From Meconema thalassinum (taxonomy: Eukaryota; Arthropoda; Insecta; Orthoptera; Tettigoniidae): 64,000 nucleotides of DNA. The stretch is from NCBI GenBank assembly GCA_946902985.2, contig OX336395.1, positions 13,494,708 through 13,558,707 of the forward strand, in the 5' to 3' direction. Under the pieces are notes generated by a model. It was not told where the DNA came from, made no database searches, and worked only from the letters and a program-made list of their open reading frames with translations. Positions 46,065-57,245 of this stretch are shown piece by piece; the stretch's first letter is position 1, and every line of letters begins with the position of its first letter. A program made the position numbers and the translations under genes.

Positions 46065-46290
46065 CCGCAATCAAAAACCATCGATCTGGAGGCGTTAGGC
46101 TGAAACCATTGGATTAGACAAAACGAAGGTTAGAATGGTTGGGTGTAGGTGCGGCCATGGCCGCGCGCAGCTAGCGGGGCACGGTTGACACAAAACTATT
46201 GATCTGGGCGCGTTAGGCCGTAACTATTGTCAAAAACCATTGGATTGGACAAAACGAAGGTTAGAATGGTCGGGTGTGGGTGCGGCCTGA
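46065..46290. repeat. Dispersed repeat, relative of 42036-42730
   Basis: Two half-copies in tandem (from 46067 and from 46190) share 'aaaccat.gatctgg.gcgt', 'attggat.agacaaaacgaa' and 'ggttagaatggt.gggtgt'. No 40-bp amplification here. Confidence 0.75.
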
Positions 46291-46936
46291 CTTCCCTCTC
46301 ATTGTAGGTTACAGATAGGTTATGTTTTATTCTCCTAACTTCCGCTTCACGATGGCATTTCGTGCACGGTAGTGTTTTTGGTACTAAAATGTGGTGTTGC
46401 AATAGCTTCAGCAACTTCTCAGGTTGATCATAGAACCGGCGATTGAAGTTACTGATTGTTATCTGGCAACTAGACGATCCATAGTGAATGAATGATTCAA
46501 TTCAGCACACTATCAAATGAACAGAGTGCCGCACACGAATATGCGCACTAGAGAATGAACTGAGCGCTTCTTTGTTTTATATAGTGCCATAAGGGCAAGG
46601 TTGGCAGTACTGTTTTAATGACAGACCAGCAGATCAAACGAAGAGACCTGAATACTCAACTACCGCAACCGATGATGATTGATTTGGACTAATGGCGGTC
46701 ACGGCTGTAATTTTGGCTATATATGTTGTGATCCTATTTGGGAAGGCTGGGTTGGTCAAAGACGGCGGAGGAGGAAACATCTATTACTACATTTTCTCCA
46801 GATATTTTCCTGACCATTACTACAGGTATTTTGGTTAGGCACTGCTACCACAATTATATTGAATTGAGAATATTGCACCAGAACTAAACAATAAAGCTCA
46901 CGAGTATCAAAAAGTGATAATAAACACAAATACACA
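46291..46936. other. No gene recognised
   Basis: No motif or ORF of note between the dispersed repeat and the 92-bp duplication. Confidence 0.3.
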
Positions 46937-47120
46937 TGACCACAAGTACAACGGCAGGTTCCGTTTTATAGAGAAGTACCTCACTGTAGAATACGCCACG
47001 TTTTCCCTTCTGTAGGTGCGGCTCGGGTGACCACAAGTACAATGGCAGGTTCCGTTTCATAGAGAAGTACCTCACTGTAGAATACACCATGTTTCCCCTT
47101 CTGTATGTGCGGCTCTGGCA
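46937..47120. repeat. 92-bp tandem duplication
   Basis: 'accacaagtacaa.ggcagg' and 'agaagtacctcactgtagaa' occur twice, 92 bp apart (46937, 47029). It directly precedes the LINE fragment. Confidence 0.8.
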
Positions 47121-47187
47121 CAAACCTCACTTGGCATGTAATGACCCTAGCAGGCCAACCCTCCATGGAAATCACCTCCTCTCTTAG

Positions 47188-47889
47188 CCAGACAAACTAC
47201 AACAGCAAATAGAAATAGTAAACGAATACAAATATCTAAGAATCACCTTCCAAACATCAGGAAACTCCTTCAACAAACACATAAAACAAAAGACAATATC
47301 CGCCATCGCTGCAATGAGGGACATAAGAAAACTTCAATCACTATCATTAGACACCGCAATGAAGATTTTCAGAGTCAAAATAGTACCAATCCTGACATAT
47401 GGACTTCAAATAATATGGGACTACTTGAAAACAAGAGATCTAAGAACAATAGGGAATGTAAAAGCACTGTATCTAAAGCAAGCACTAGGCATCTCAAAAT
47501 ATACACCCTCCAGGTATACATATTTACTGGCAAGAGAATCTTTCCTGATAGAGGAACTAAAATATACTCTACTACTACCAACCACGAAAGCATACAGCAA
47601 TCTCCTAACAGAAAGGCAGCAAAAGAAGGAAAAAGTAGAAGAAGTATTCTACGGCATGAGTGCCATGATCGACCGAAGCTGGGCAAAAGCTAACCAGCAG
47701 ATGAGAAGCGCAGTCATCAGGCTGGCGGTCCATGGCTTCCATCACAAGACATGCCGCATAACATCATACCACAGCATCTCGGAGAAATGCGTGTGCATAC
47801 AGTGCAACGAAAAGTGCGACAAATACCTCATCCTCTTATGCAAGAACATTACAAGATCACTAATGGAACTTAGTTCTGAAGAGTAAAGA
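47188..47889 (+). pseudogene. LINE reverse transcriptase C-terminal region
   Basis: An open frame of about 230 codons carries 'EYKYLRITFQTSGNSF', 'AMKIFRVKIVPILTYGLQII', 'YLKQALGISKYTPSRYTYLL' and 'DRSWAKANQQMRSAVIRLAV'. It closes with a Cys/His-rich end (HGFHHKTC...CVCIQCNEKCD). This is the post-RT connection domain of a LINE lineage common in insects, with its zinc-binding tail. The palm motifs lie upstream in a whole element and are missing here. No stop interrupts the frame, so this fragment is fairly young. Confidence 0.88.
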
Positions 47890-49129
47890 CATAGATACAT
47901 CTCAAACAATGAAATGTATTTAAAAAAATAATGTATGGCCACTTGGCTGCAATAACTCTTTAAAAAATACAATTAAGCTACTTAAAACAGAAACACACTT
48001 AAAATTTTATGTTATTAATGCCATGCCTCTCTTTTCTTGGATGAGCTACGTTCAAACCTTGGACTATACTGTGTAACCTAGTACAAGTTGCCACTTGCAC
48101 ATAGCCTAAGCTATACCATTTCATTTATTAGAGTTACCCCTTGTGATTTCTTACCTCACTTGTAGGCTACTGTTTGAGAGAACTTAAAACTCTCGACTTC
48201 AAAACAAACTTTTTCACTTCATTGATATCTATTGTAGATTACTAGACCTGGCATCGTATAACAGTCCGTCAAGAGTCAAAGTGGTTATCCTGTGCCAATT
48301 ACAAAAACCTATTCAAATAAAAATTAGCCAATGATAGGGATTTGAGACCCTTATATATGTGGAAATAAATATATATATCTCCTTGTTTTATTATATTAGG
48401 CTATATAAGTTACATACCTACACATTTAAACGACAATAATAGGCCTATTAGCCTATGTCTTAAATCGCCAGGAGACCTACCACGTCGGAACATTAATTTC
48501 TGTTCATTGCCTGCCTACTAAGTATGCAATTATATAATGCCTAACATTCCCTTGTAACTCCCAGAAAACTACACATTCAATGCACATTTTGCGAAATACC
48601 ATTATTAACGTTTTATTGCACACAAATTGTGCAAGAAATACTAATATAGGTTATAATCGCTCACCTGGGGGCTTATTAGTGTAAAAATGCGCTCACTAAA
48701 CAACTCTTAAAATGATATTAAAACATACACAGTCATTCCAGGAACTACAGTTTTAATTAGCACATGTTTCAACTTTGTTTAATGAATTTTTTACACCTAA
48801 ACGCAAAGCAGATGAATTGGACGACTCTGAACTACTGCTACAGTATAAGCGGCTGAAATAATGCTCCTGGATTACAACCGAGGGCGTTACAGCGACGACG
48901 ACTTTGAACTATCAATATTCTCATACAGTTAAATATCCGCCAATCAGAAGTCTTAAAATACGGCGTATGCTGTAGTCCAGGAGGTTTAAGAAATACGCAC
49001 CGGGCAATACACGTATCCCGAAGAAGGAGGTTAGTGTATCGTGTGATACTAATATTGTAGTAAAAATGTGGCAGCATTTAGACGAGATCCGAAGTTAATA
49101 TTAAAATTATTGTACTCTTTCCTTTTTAG
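47890..49129. other. No gene recognised; would be 5' flank or intron of the candidate exon
   Basis: AT-rich to 48800. A GC-richer patch at 48840-49040 could be upstream exon or promoter, but I see no firm evidence. Confidence 0.3.
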
Positions 49130-49219
49130 TACTGACCCTGTTGTTCGAAGAAAGCTCCCCCAGAGCTTTAGGCCTAACGGAAAATCCAGTTGAGGAGGCT
49201 ACTAATATGCCTCCTGTGG
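49130..49219 (+). CDS. Candidate internal exon of a host gene
   Basis: A strong acceptor ('tgtactctttcctttttag') ends at 49129 and a consensus donor (GTGG|gtaagta) starts at 49220. The 90 bases between have two closed frames and one open frame, read from 49132 as 'LTLLFEESSPRALGLTENPV...MPPV'. The length is divisible by three. Good splice sites on both sides make a real exon plausible. The product is unknown and no partner exon was found. Confidence 0.3.
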
Positions 49220-50032
49220 GTAAGTAATGAATATATCAGCTTTTAAAAAGTTACTTGATCTTGAGACCTATAAATCATTGATTATTAGGCTACCACTATA
49301 TAGAAGTGTCACACTAGATATAACCATCGCAGACAGATAGGGATAGTCTGTGCACGTCTAAACGAACCTAACCCGTTTTGCTATGGTAGATTCCTATTTG
49401 TGATACCCACAGTCTTAGGACATTAAATATCGAGGCTTTTCCAGTAGTGTGATATTTCTGAAAGTGTAGGGATATAGATCCCTATATATTCCAGAATCCC
49501 CAAATAACTTTGACTCGGTCAGGTATTGTGACAACCATTGCCTAAGTTATTATACAAGGTTGGAAGATACCACCCCTGGACTGTATGATGCTGGAGTTCA
49601 GTAATCCTCCGCTAGGATCACGTTGTAGCACCCTTCATATGAGCGGTCTACCGTATATGAGTTTATTATTAAGATGAGTGGATGTCCTTACTCTTATTTT
49701 CCACTTTCTGGTTTCTCAGTAATATCTACAACTCTTCGAAACATCATAACAAACATGGGAAATCTTGTAGTGTACGGTGTGACCTGCGCCATCAAAATAT
49801 AGGAATAGGTAATGTGAGCAAGATAGTTGAACATTTTATCACCCGAGGGTGTTATTGCACTTTTCAACAGGGCCAACATTATTGTTCGGTTCTAGTTTTC
49901 CCACTTAGTTCGAAACATGGAATATCAGTGGTTAATGCGGAATAAGGTTATACATGCAAATCTAACCTGACCCTGGTCCCCTTGCTTGTAGTACAATTAG
50001 TAATTTTCGTCCAGACAGTCGTCTAACCAAGT
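49220..50032. other. No feature recognised; possible intron
   Basis: No repeat that I can name. ORFs on both strands at 49682-49945 look like chance. Confidence 0.3.
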
Positions 50033-50330
50033 AGGTTGGTTGGTTCCTCAGTTTAGGGGCTGCGACAACGCGGTCATGTAGCCCCGTGTACTTTGGGTGT
50101 GTATAGAATCTGTCTGATATCCAGTGTTAATTGTGATGACTGGATTAGTGTGTGTTATCTGTTTTCAATTCAAGTAAGAACTGCAGACATTGAATTTTTT
50201 TTCAAGTAGTTCCTACTTTTGCCGCCAAACGCCACTGTCAATGACTACTAGATCAGAACTTGGTTACCAGATGCCACCGTAGTCGGCTCCAGGCGAGAAA
50301 CGTTGGAACCTATAGTAAAGCCATCATTTC
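50033..50330. repeat. Dispersed repeat, family of 9688 and 31423
   Basis: 'ggttcctcagtttaggggct', 'gacaacgcggtcatgtagcc', 'gaatctgtctgata' and 'cgccactgtcaatgac' mark this copy, which lacks the tRNA-like end. Confidence 0.75.
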
Positions 50331-51024
50331 TTCCGACTTGACGTTTCAGTGTTAACTAGCGGTTAGAAGGAAAATCACGACGATCCGAAAAGATGCATTT
50401 TCGAACTATTATTTATGAGCCACGGTTTAAAAGTGAGGTAAGATGCAGTGACACACAAAGCATCTCCGCGCGTGGCTTTGTATTTCGAAACAAACAAGGT
50501 AAAATAACACGACTCTTCCCTCGCATACCTCGCGTTTTAAGCTCACTCTGCGCATGCGTTGTGCAGTGATGCATATGAAGTCAGAGGTTTGACAGGTCTT
50601 TTCCTAGACGTTGACAAATGGTTTATGTTTTGTAATCATATTCTGATTGTATTTTAATTATAAACGATGAAGAAAAATCATCTAGTTTTTTAATGTGGCG
50701 GTTGGCCTACATTCCCGAGTTATTTCAAGCTTTATAGCCTTAAACTAAAATAAAATCCATGGTAGGTAGGCAACTGCAGTTTACAAATTCTCTCCCCCCC
50801 CCCCCCCCGCAAGTTTGCGAGGAGCTTTACGCCCCTGGTCTCTAGTGCGCACCATTCGTGCACAACACTCAGTTCACCGCTCTAATTAGGCTAGTGTGTG
50901 CAATATTTTGCTTCTCTGTAATGATTTCTTTTCCACGGCTGAAATGAGTGTTTTTTGTTATGTGCTCTGTAATTACTCTGTAATTAGTATATCGCTCCGC
51001 CGTAATAAATATGTGTATTTTTTT
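50331..51024. other. No gene; poly-C run
   Basis: Holds a run of 15 C at 50794-50808 and no ORF of note. Confidence 0.4.
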
Positions 51025-51245
51025 CGCACAACTGTGGTTTTGACAATGGTTACAGCCTAACTCGCCCAAATCAATGGTTTTGTGTCAACCATGCCCCGCT
51101 AGCTCCGCGCGGCCAAGGCCGCACCTTCACCGACCTTCTAACCTTCGTTTTGTCCAATCCAATGGTTCTTGACAATGGTTACAGCGTAACGCACTCAGAT
51201 CAATGCGTTTTGACAATGTTTACATCCTAACGCGTCCAAAATGTT
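51025..51245. repeat. Dispersed repeat, inverted relative of 42036 and 46065
   Basis: Complement of the family: 'ccttcgttttgtccaatcca', 'tgtcaaccatgccccgctag', and several 'tttgacaatggttacagc' phrases. Confidence 0.75.
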
Positions 51246-51267
51246 CTTTTTTGTGATCAATAGTGAT

Positions 51268-51332
51268 TTTGTTGCTGTTGTTGTTGTTTGAGTCTTCAGT
51301 CTTTTGACTGGTTTGATGCAGCTCTTCAAAGT
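51268..51332 (-). mobile_element. LINE/SINE 3' tail with (AAC)n
   Basis: 'ttgttgttgtttgagtcttc' then 'cttttgactggtttgatgca' is the complement of a retroelement 3' end also present at 15455-15520. Confidence 0.6.
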
Positions 51333-52401
51333 TAACAAAACCACCATGATTTGTTCAGGTTGCAAGAGCTACACAGTAAAGAACAGTCTTATTTTCCACG
51401 TGTGTTAAAGATGGCGAAGAGTAATAATCAGTGAATAATTTACTTTCTGAACTTCTTTCCTGATTTTTTTGATTGTTGTTTGCAACTGTTGTTAATTAAG
51501 TTATATTTTTGCTATTGAAGGTTCGAAATACGTGATATGTTGATTAGAGGATAAGGCAAATCACACACAAGGAATTTATAATCGTGGTCACAAAATACCC
51601 CTCCCGTTGGTAGCCCGTGGTTTGAAAAATAGCATGGTATTGCTAGGATTAAAAGCAGTTAGCCTCAATAACATGGCACTATACGTACTGTGCCCAATCG
51701 GACACAGGAGACTGGCATCGAACTCGGGTCTTATCAGAGAAGACCAGGCCCATGATTATGCCTAGAGTCGAACCATTGATCTCTGAGGGGGAACAGCTAC
51801 AGGGAACCCGAAGAGCAATGAGTTTTACAATGACATATAATAATAGAGCATGATTTCACGGCTAGAATGTGAATATCATAGCTGTTTAAGGGAAATAATT
51901 GTCAGAAATTACAGTGAAAGCAGGCCAGCTTGACACTTTACTAATTACAGCCAGCAAAGGGGAGGAGATTCAAGGCGCCGAAGGAACTTATTTCGTCTGG
52001 ACCGAGGAGACAGCTCGAAAGTAATGACCCTGGGAGTCCCCGATGGACAACACTCGAGACCGTAGTGGGGGTAATTGTCCACGGAAATTAATTGATTGCA
52101 GCAAAATGGAGCATCGAAATGGAATAAAATGTACACCCAGGTGAATATATTCTAGGAGAGTTATTTTAGGAGTGGTCTTACACCTAAATTAAAGCCTATA
52201 TCTCTAAATAAGCCTGTTAACACCGAGCTTACGCACAAGAGGATTGGTTTGAAGACACGCACTAGGGGATTCACCATGGTGGCGTCATGACGCGATGGAA
52301 TTAGGCAATTAATTGTAATTAATTGGCCGAAGCGATCACTTGCACGCGAGTGATTATGGGACTTCCACATCTAGATAAACAAGGTGTATACGTCATTTTG
52401 A
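51333..52401. other. No gene; left flank or lost left end of the virus-like element
   Basis: A possible degenerate tRNA-like block lies near 51690-51740 on the minus strand. No terminal inverted repeat or integrase was seen. The polymerase that follows lacks its N-terminus, so the left boundary of the element is probably in or just before this stretch. Confidence 0.35.
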
Positions 52402-54981
52402 ATGGAAATACATTATTTCAAGAAATTTGCGAGCGCTTTGGAGTATTTTGGAACTGATGAACTTTTGAAACGACATACAGAAGACTGTGAAGGGCAGACG
52501 GCAGTAAAGCTAGTCTTGCCCGTAGGGAATGACGCAGTCTTAAAATTTAAGGCCACTAATAAACAAGACATGGTACCATTTACTGTTTACGCTGATTTTG
52601 AGGCCCTTACTGTTCCCATTCAGGGATGTGAACAAAGCCCCCATACAAGCTCAACCTATCCAGTGCAGAAACATGAGCCTTTTGCTGTAGCCTATTATGT
52701 TGTCTGTCACTATGATAATTCACAATGTGAGTATGTAAGTCATAAAGGTCAGGATTGTGCGCGGTGGTTTGTTGATCAAATGGCGGCTTTAGCAGGCAAA
52801 GTAGAAACTATTTTGAACAACCCTGTACCAATTCAGATGAATGACGTACAGCAAAGAGAATATGATCAAGCCACCACCTGCCACATATGTGAAAAGCCAA
52901 TCTTAGAAAAAAAAGTAAGAGACCACTGACACAGGACAGGGCATTTTTGAGGTGCTGCCCATAACGAATGCAATTTGAAGTACTCTACACCTCGCTTCCT
53001 CCCTGTCTTCTTACACAATTTCTCCCGGTATGACCTTCACTTTATTGTAAAACAATTTGCTCATGTACATAAGAGCAAATTCAGCATTTTGGCTAAGAAC
53101 CATGAGAGCTTTACCTCACTTTCATGGAGAAAAGGAAGCATGAGCATTTGCTTTCTCGACTCATTCAAGTTTATGTCTAGTTTGCTGGATAGTCTTGTGA
53201 AAGGCTTAAGCGAAGATGAGTTGAAACATACCCATTCCCACTTTACGGATACAAATCAATTTAAATTGTGTGTTCGTTAAGGCCATTTTCCATACGATTA
53301 TGTGGAAAGTTACGAGGTGCTTGAAGAAACGACTTTGCCGCCAAGAGAAAAATTATTTTCTCAGTTAACACAAAGCACCATCAGTGAAGAAGACTATGCC
53401 CACGCACAGCATGTTTGGCGAGTGTTTGGCATAGAAACCATGGGCCAGTAAGCTATGCACTACTTAAAATTAGACGTGTTGTTGTTGACCGACGTTTTCG
53501 AAACGTTTCGTCAGCTATGTCACACGATTTATGGCCTTGACCCCGCCCACTACTATACCAGTCCAGGGTTAAGTTGGGACGCCGCCCTCAAATTTACCCA
53601 CATTGAGCTTGATTTACTGACGGATCCCGATATGGTACTCATGATGGAAAAAGGGATTCGTGGGGGATTCGTATCGCTCAATCAGCGACATGCCAAGGCA
53701 AATAATCATTACATGCCTGATTATTGTCCCGAAGAACCAGAATCCTATCTAATGTATTTCGACGTAAACAATTTATACGGTCACGCTATGAGTCGACCAC
53801 TGCCGTACAGAAACTTTGTCTGGCTGTCTGAGGATGAAATTAAAGATTTTAATGTGTATAGCGCTAGCAAGCAACAGGACGTAGGGTATGTTCTTGACGT
53901 CGACTTAGCTTATCCCCCCCCCCCCCCCATCTCAGACAGCGACATGGTGATTTCCCCTTTTGCATAGAGAAAATGGTGCTGCCCGAGAGTAAGGGCAATC
54001 ATAAGAAATTGATGGGTACCTTGTATGATAAAAATCACTATGTGTTGCATATTGACATGCTGGTAGAATGTTTAGCCCAGGGCTTAACCCTGAAAAAAAA
54101 TCCATAGAGGTATTTCTTTTTGTCAGAAACCGTGGTTGAAACCATACATGGATTTAAATACCAGTCACAGTCAAAGTGCCACTCAGCCATTTCAAATAAA
54201 CTTTTTTAAACTAATGAATAATTGTATCTATGGCAAGAGTTTGGAAAATGTACGGCAGTATAGGGACTTTAAGTTGGTCAATACATGGCATGGCAGATGG
54301 GGAGCTCAAAAATATATTGCAAAACCAAATTTCAAATCTTTAAACATTATTGATCATGATCTACTGACTATTGAACTTACCAAAACTAAAGTGGTCATGA
54401 ATAAGCCTATCTATTTAGGCCAAGTCATTTTAGATTTTTCAAAATTGCACATGTATAAATTCCATTATGGTTTTGCAATACAGCGATTTGGTACCATTTC
54501 CTTGTTATATACATACACGGATAGTTTTATTTACCATATCCGTGACTGTGATCCGTATGTCGTTATGAAACAAAACCCAAAATGGTTTGACACGTCCTCG
54601 TTTAGTGAGAAGAACGTGTTCGATATCCCCCGTCTGAACAAGAAAGAAATTGGTTTAATGAAAGATGAGTGTTCAGACACCATGATGACTGAGTTTGTAG
54701 GTCTCGCTCCGAAAATGTATAGTTTTCGACAGGTGGATCGATGCGAATCTATGCGAGCCAAAGGGATTAGCCAGCATGTGGTTAAACGACTCTGTGTAGA
54801 TGATTATTTACATTTCCTTCAGACCCACACAGCCATGGCACATAGTCAGTTTAGGATTCTCTAAAAAAATCATGATTTATTTTTAATGAAGCAGCGAAAA
54901 CAAACACTCGCTTTGTTAGACGACAAGAGACAGTGGTGTCAGGATATGATGACAAGCGTCCCATTTGGTTACAACCAGTAA
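52402..54981 (+). pseudogene. Type-B DNA polymerase (viral pPolB family), broken
   Basis: This would be the replicative polymerase. The exonuclease part shows 'FTVYADFEAL' (Exo I, two acidic residues) and then a 'CHIC' zinc-like pair, where two in-frame TGA codons (52927, about 52948) fall. 'FLHNFSRYDLHFI' is the Exo II-like block and 'YLKLDVLLL' an Exo III-like block. TAA at about 53278 and 53449 interrupt the frame. 'YFDVNNLYGHAM' is polymerase motif A, 'KLMNNCIYGKSLEN' motif B, and 'LLYTYTDSFIYHI' motif C, in which the first Asp of the usual D-T-D is Tyr (codon 54514-54516). A run of 15 C at 53914-53928 is followed by a frame change, and a stop near 54105 by another. The C-terminus continues in another frame to about 54981. 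The N-terminus is missing. It is surely inactive. Confidence 0.9.
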
Positions 54982-55750
54982 TGGTTGTAGCTATTGTTGT
55001 TGTACAACACGGCAAGTGTTTGGTTTGGTTGCTATCATATGCGAGATGCCATCGTGAGCCTCGGAATAAAAATAAAAAATTGTAGTGTATCATATAATTT
55101 TTGTTTTTTAACCTGTGTGCATGAATGTAAGCATGGATGTGTGAATGCCTGTAAATAGTTGTATATAAACTGTATGTCTAGTGCTATTTGCCTGTCAACG
55201 CATATAGAGAGCCACACATCAACGTTTGCATGGTTCACTGTGCACAGGCTAGATTAAAAACATGTTGAATTTTTTTAGGTTAGGTTAGGAAAAAAACAAA
55301 CAAGTAGCCACCCTCACTATTGTTGTCGCTTAGTAGGCCTCATGTTTCAGCAAAGTGACCATTCACTCTCAGTAGGCATGCGGCTTAATAGGCCACACTA
55401 GGGTGTGGCTCAGTAGGTCTCATGCAAGAACAAAAGAATAATAATAATAATCTGCTCCTTTTACTGTGCACAATCTCTCACTTTATGGCTAGAGTTATGA
55501 GTGGTGATATATTTGAAAACAACATCAGTCCAATATCTGAACAGAAATTGTTTTTTTAACCTCTTGCATGTTATGTTTGCCGCCTACAGCTAAAGAAGTC
55601 AACAGACAGATGGTTATTTATTTGTGTTTTGCTTATTTTTTATTTTATTTTTGCCATTGACTTAGGGGACAGACAGTGTATATAGTACATAGTATTTTTT
55701 ATTTATTTATTCACTTAGTAAACGGCAACGACTACTTTTCAGATTCTATC
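54982..55750. other. Spacer of the virus-like element
   Basis: AT-rich with no supported gene. Three TTAGG copies at 55275-55289 and a short 'ggcc...cagtaggcctca' repeat around 55330-55420 are present. It probably holds the promoter of the next gene. Confidence 0.4.
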
Positions 55751-56275
55751 ATGAGCCATGATGAAGATTCTTTTATCGTCACAAAACACACCACGTTCAA
55801 TGAATATGCCACGATGATGTCTCATAATCCTCAACGTGTGGCCTATCCTTCAGAATATAGAAACACGAAAGTACGCATTGATACCACGTTTTATGACAGC
55901 TTCATTAATCGTGATGATGATTTGTTTCATGACCCAGGGCATCACTTTTGTAAATCCTGTATGCTAAATTTTGGCTTTGAAAATAATGTATCCACACAAG
56001 TGATTCATAAAGCATGGTATGGTTTAACCATGAATCAAGTGATTGTTAAATTAGCTGACGAGGATCATTTTGCAGATTTCTGGTGTACAATATGTACAAA
56101 ACCCCTGTTTAATGTTTATTTTCCAATAACCTCTCAAACGTTTTGTTTTCATTTTTATAAATTTCCTGCTGAGGAACCAATCACTTCGTATCGACAACAA
56201 GCATTTCGCCAACTTTGTCTTGGCTTACCTATCAATCAATATTCGCCTCATAGAATGAGATTTGTTAGAAGCTAA
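55751..56275 (+). CDS. CxxC-CxxC protein of the virus-like element, unknown role
   Basis: ATG at 55751 opens 174 codons starting 'MSHDEDSFIV'. I chose it over the earlier in-frame start at 55676 because the extra residues are a hydrophobic, AT-rich stretch. Mid-protein 'HHFCKSCMLNFGF' and 'FWCTICTKPLF' give two CxxC pairs about 42 residues apart, as in a zinc ribbon or treble clef. I do not recognise the family. It lies downstream of the polymerase on the same strand, so a role in replication or late transcription is possible. The frame is intact, unlike the polymerase. Confidence 0.6.
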   Translation: MSHDEDSFIVTKHTTFNEYATMMSHNPQRVAYPSEYRNTKVRIDTTFYDSFINRDDDLFHDPGHHFCKSCMLNFGFENNVSTQVIHKAWYGLTMNQVIVKLADEDHFADFWCTICTKPLFNVYFPITSQTFCFHFYKFPAEEPITSYRQQAFRQLCLGLPINQYSPHRMRFVRS

Positions 56276-56948
56276 CAACATCATATCATGATTATCGCTT
56301 TTTTTGTTTACATTCGGCTTTCAGGTGCATACTTGACGTTTAGAATACATTTGGCTATTTTGTTTGTTTGTTTGTTTGTTTTAGTTTATCGTGTATTCAC
56401 GTTGATGAACACATACAGACTGGTTTAAATTTATAGTTTTGAATTTTGTTTTGTTGTATGTAGACATGGTTATTAAATGCATAGCGTGTTAACTTTGCCT
56501 TTTATAGGTTACCAACAGCATTCAGATGTTTGCTCTTAGTATCTGTTGATACTATTTATTTAACAGAATGTTGTGTGAATTTGCACAACAACAGAGCAAA
56601 CGAATACAAGTCATTCGACAAGGGAATGATAGGCTAATTCCCATTCACAACAGAGACATGCATTTACCTCCAAGAGAGAGATCTTGAAAATGATTCACAC
56701 ACTTAATTTTGATAAAACATTTCCTATTAAATAATTTCCAAATGTATGGTTTGACTGAAAAAATGATATAAACATTATTATTATATTTTTGTAAATTTAT
56801 CCAATACTATCTATCTACAACTTCAGGTCATAAACACTCAGGATTTTAAAAAAACAACAACACACTTTGATGTACAAAGTTATTGTTGTTGTAATATAAG
56901 AACGAGAGTGTTAGAAGGTAACACTATTTTCTTTGGTTATAGACAACC
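56276..56948. other. AT-rich spacer
   Basis: No ORF of note. An acceptor-like 'tttctttggttatag' lies just before the next gene (about 56928-56942). Confidence 0.4.
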
Positions 56949-56999
56949 ATGGACGCCTTGAACGCCATTGGTCAAGATTGAGGCTTTGCACGCAAGAAA

Positions 57000-57245
57000 A
57001 TGAGTGAATTGCCTACGCAAACACCCTTTCGCATACATAAAATTCAAAAACTGGAAACCAAATTTGGTAAACGAGCTCTTTACATTTGTCAAGACTATGA
57101 GACATTTCTTCCCACACGATTTAATAACCTACCCGATAATGTCATGGAAGATGTCAATTCCAGTAATCACCCTGTCTATTTAATTTATGAGGGTGAAAAA
57201 AATAATCGATGCATGGTTCGTTTTGTAAAAATTGAAAACGAATAA
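57000..57245 (+). CDS. Small conserved-type protein, possible OB fold
   Basis: An 81-codon frame starts at ATG 57000: 'MSELPTQTPFRIHKIQKLET', later 'FLPTRFNNL', 'YLIYEGEKNN' and 'MVRFVKI'. The alternation of short strands with the 'KxxTKFGxxxLYI...FLPxRF...LIYxG...VRFV' order suggests a small five-strand barrel such as a single-stranded-DNA-binding OB fold. This is inference from pattern only. An ATG at 56949 lies 17 codons upstream in the same frame but is cut off by TGA after ten codons, so the original start may have been there. It is the last plus-strand gene before the convergent spacer. Confidence 0.55.
   Translation: MSELPTQTPFRIHKIQKLETKFGKRALYICQDYETFLPTRFNNLPDNVMEDVNSSNHPVYLIYEGEKNNRCMVRFVKIENE

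Noticed and set aside
55275..55289. Three TTAGG units, the insect telomere repeat
   Set aside because: Only three copies inside a viral spacer; too short to mean a telomere or internal telomeric site.
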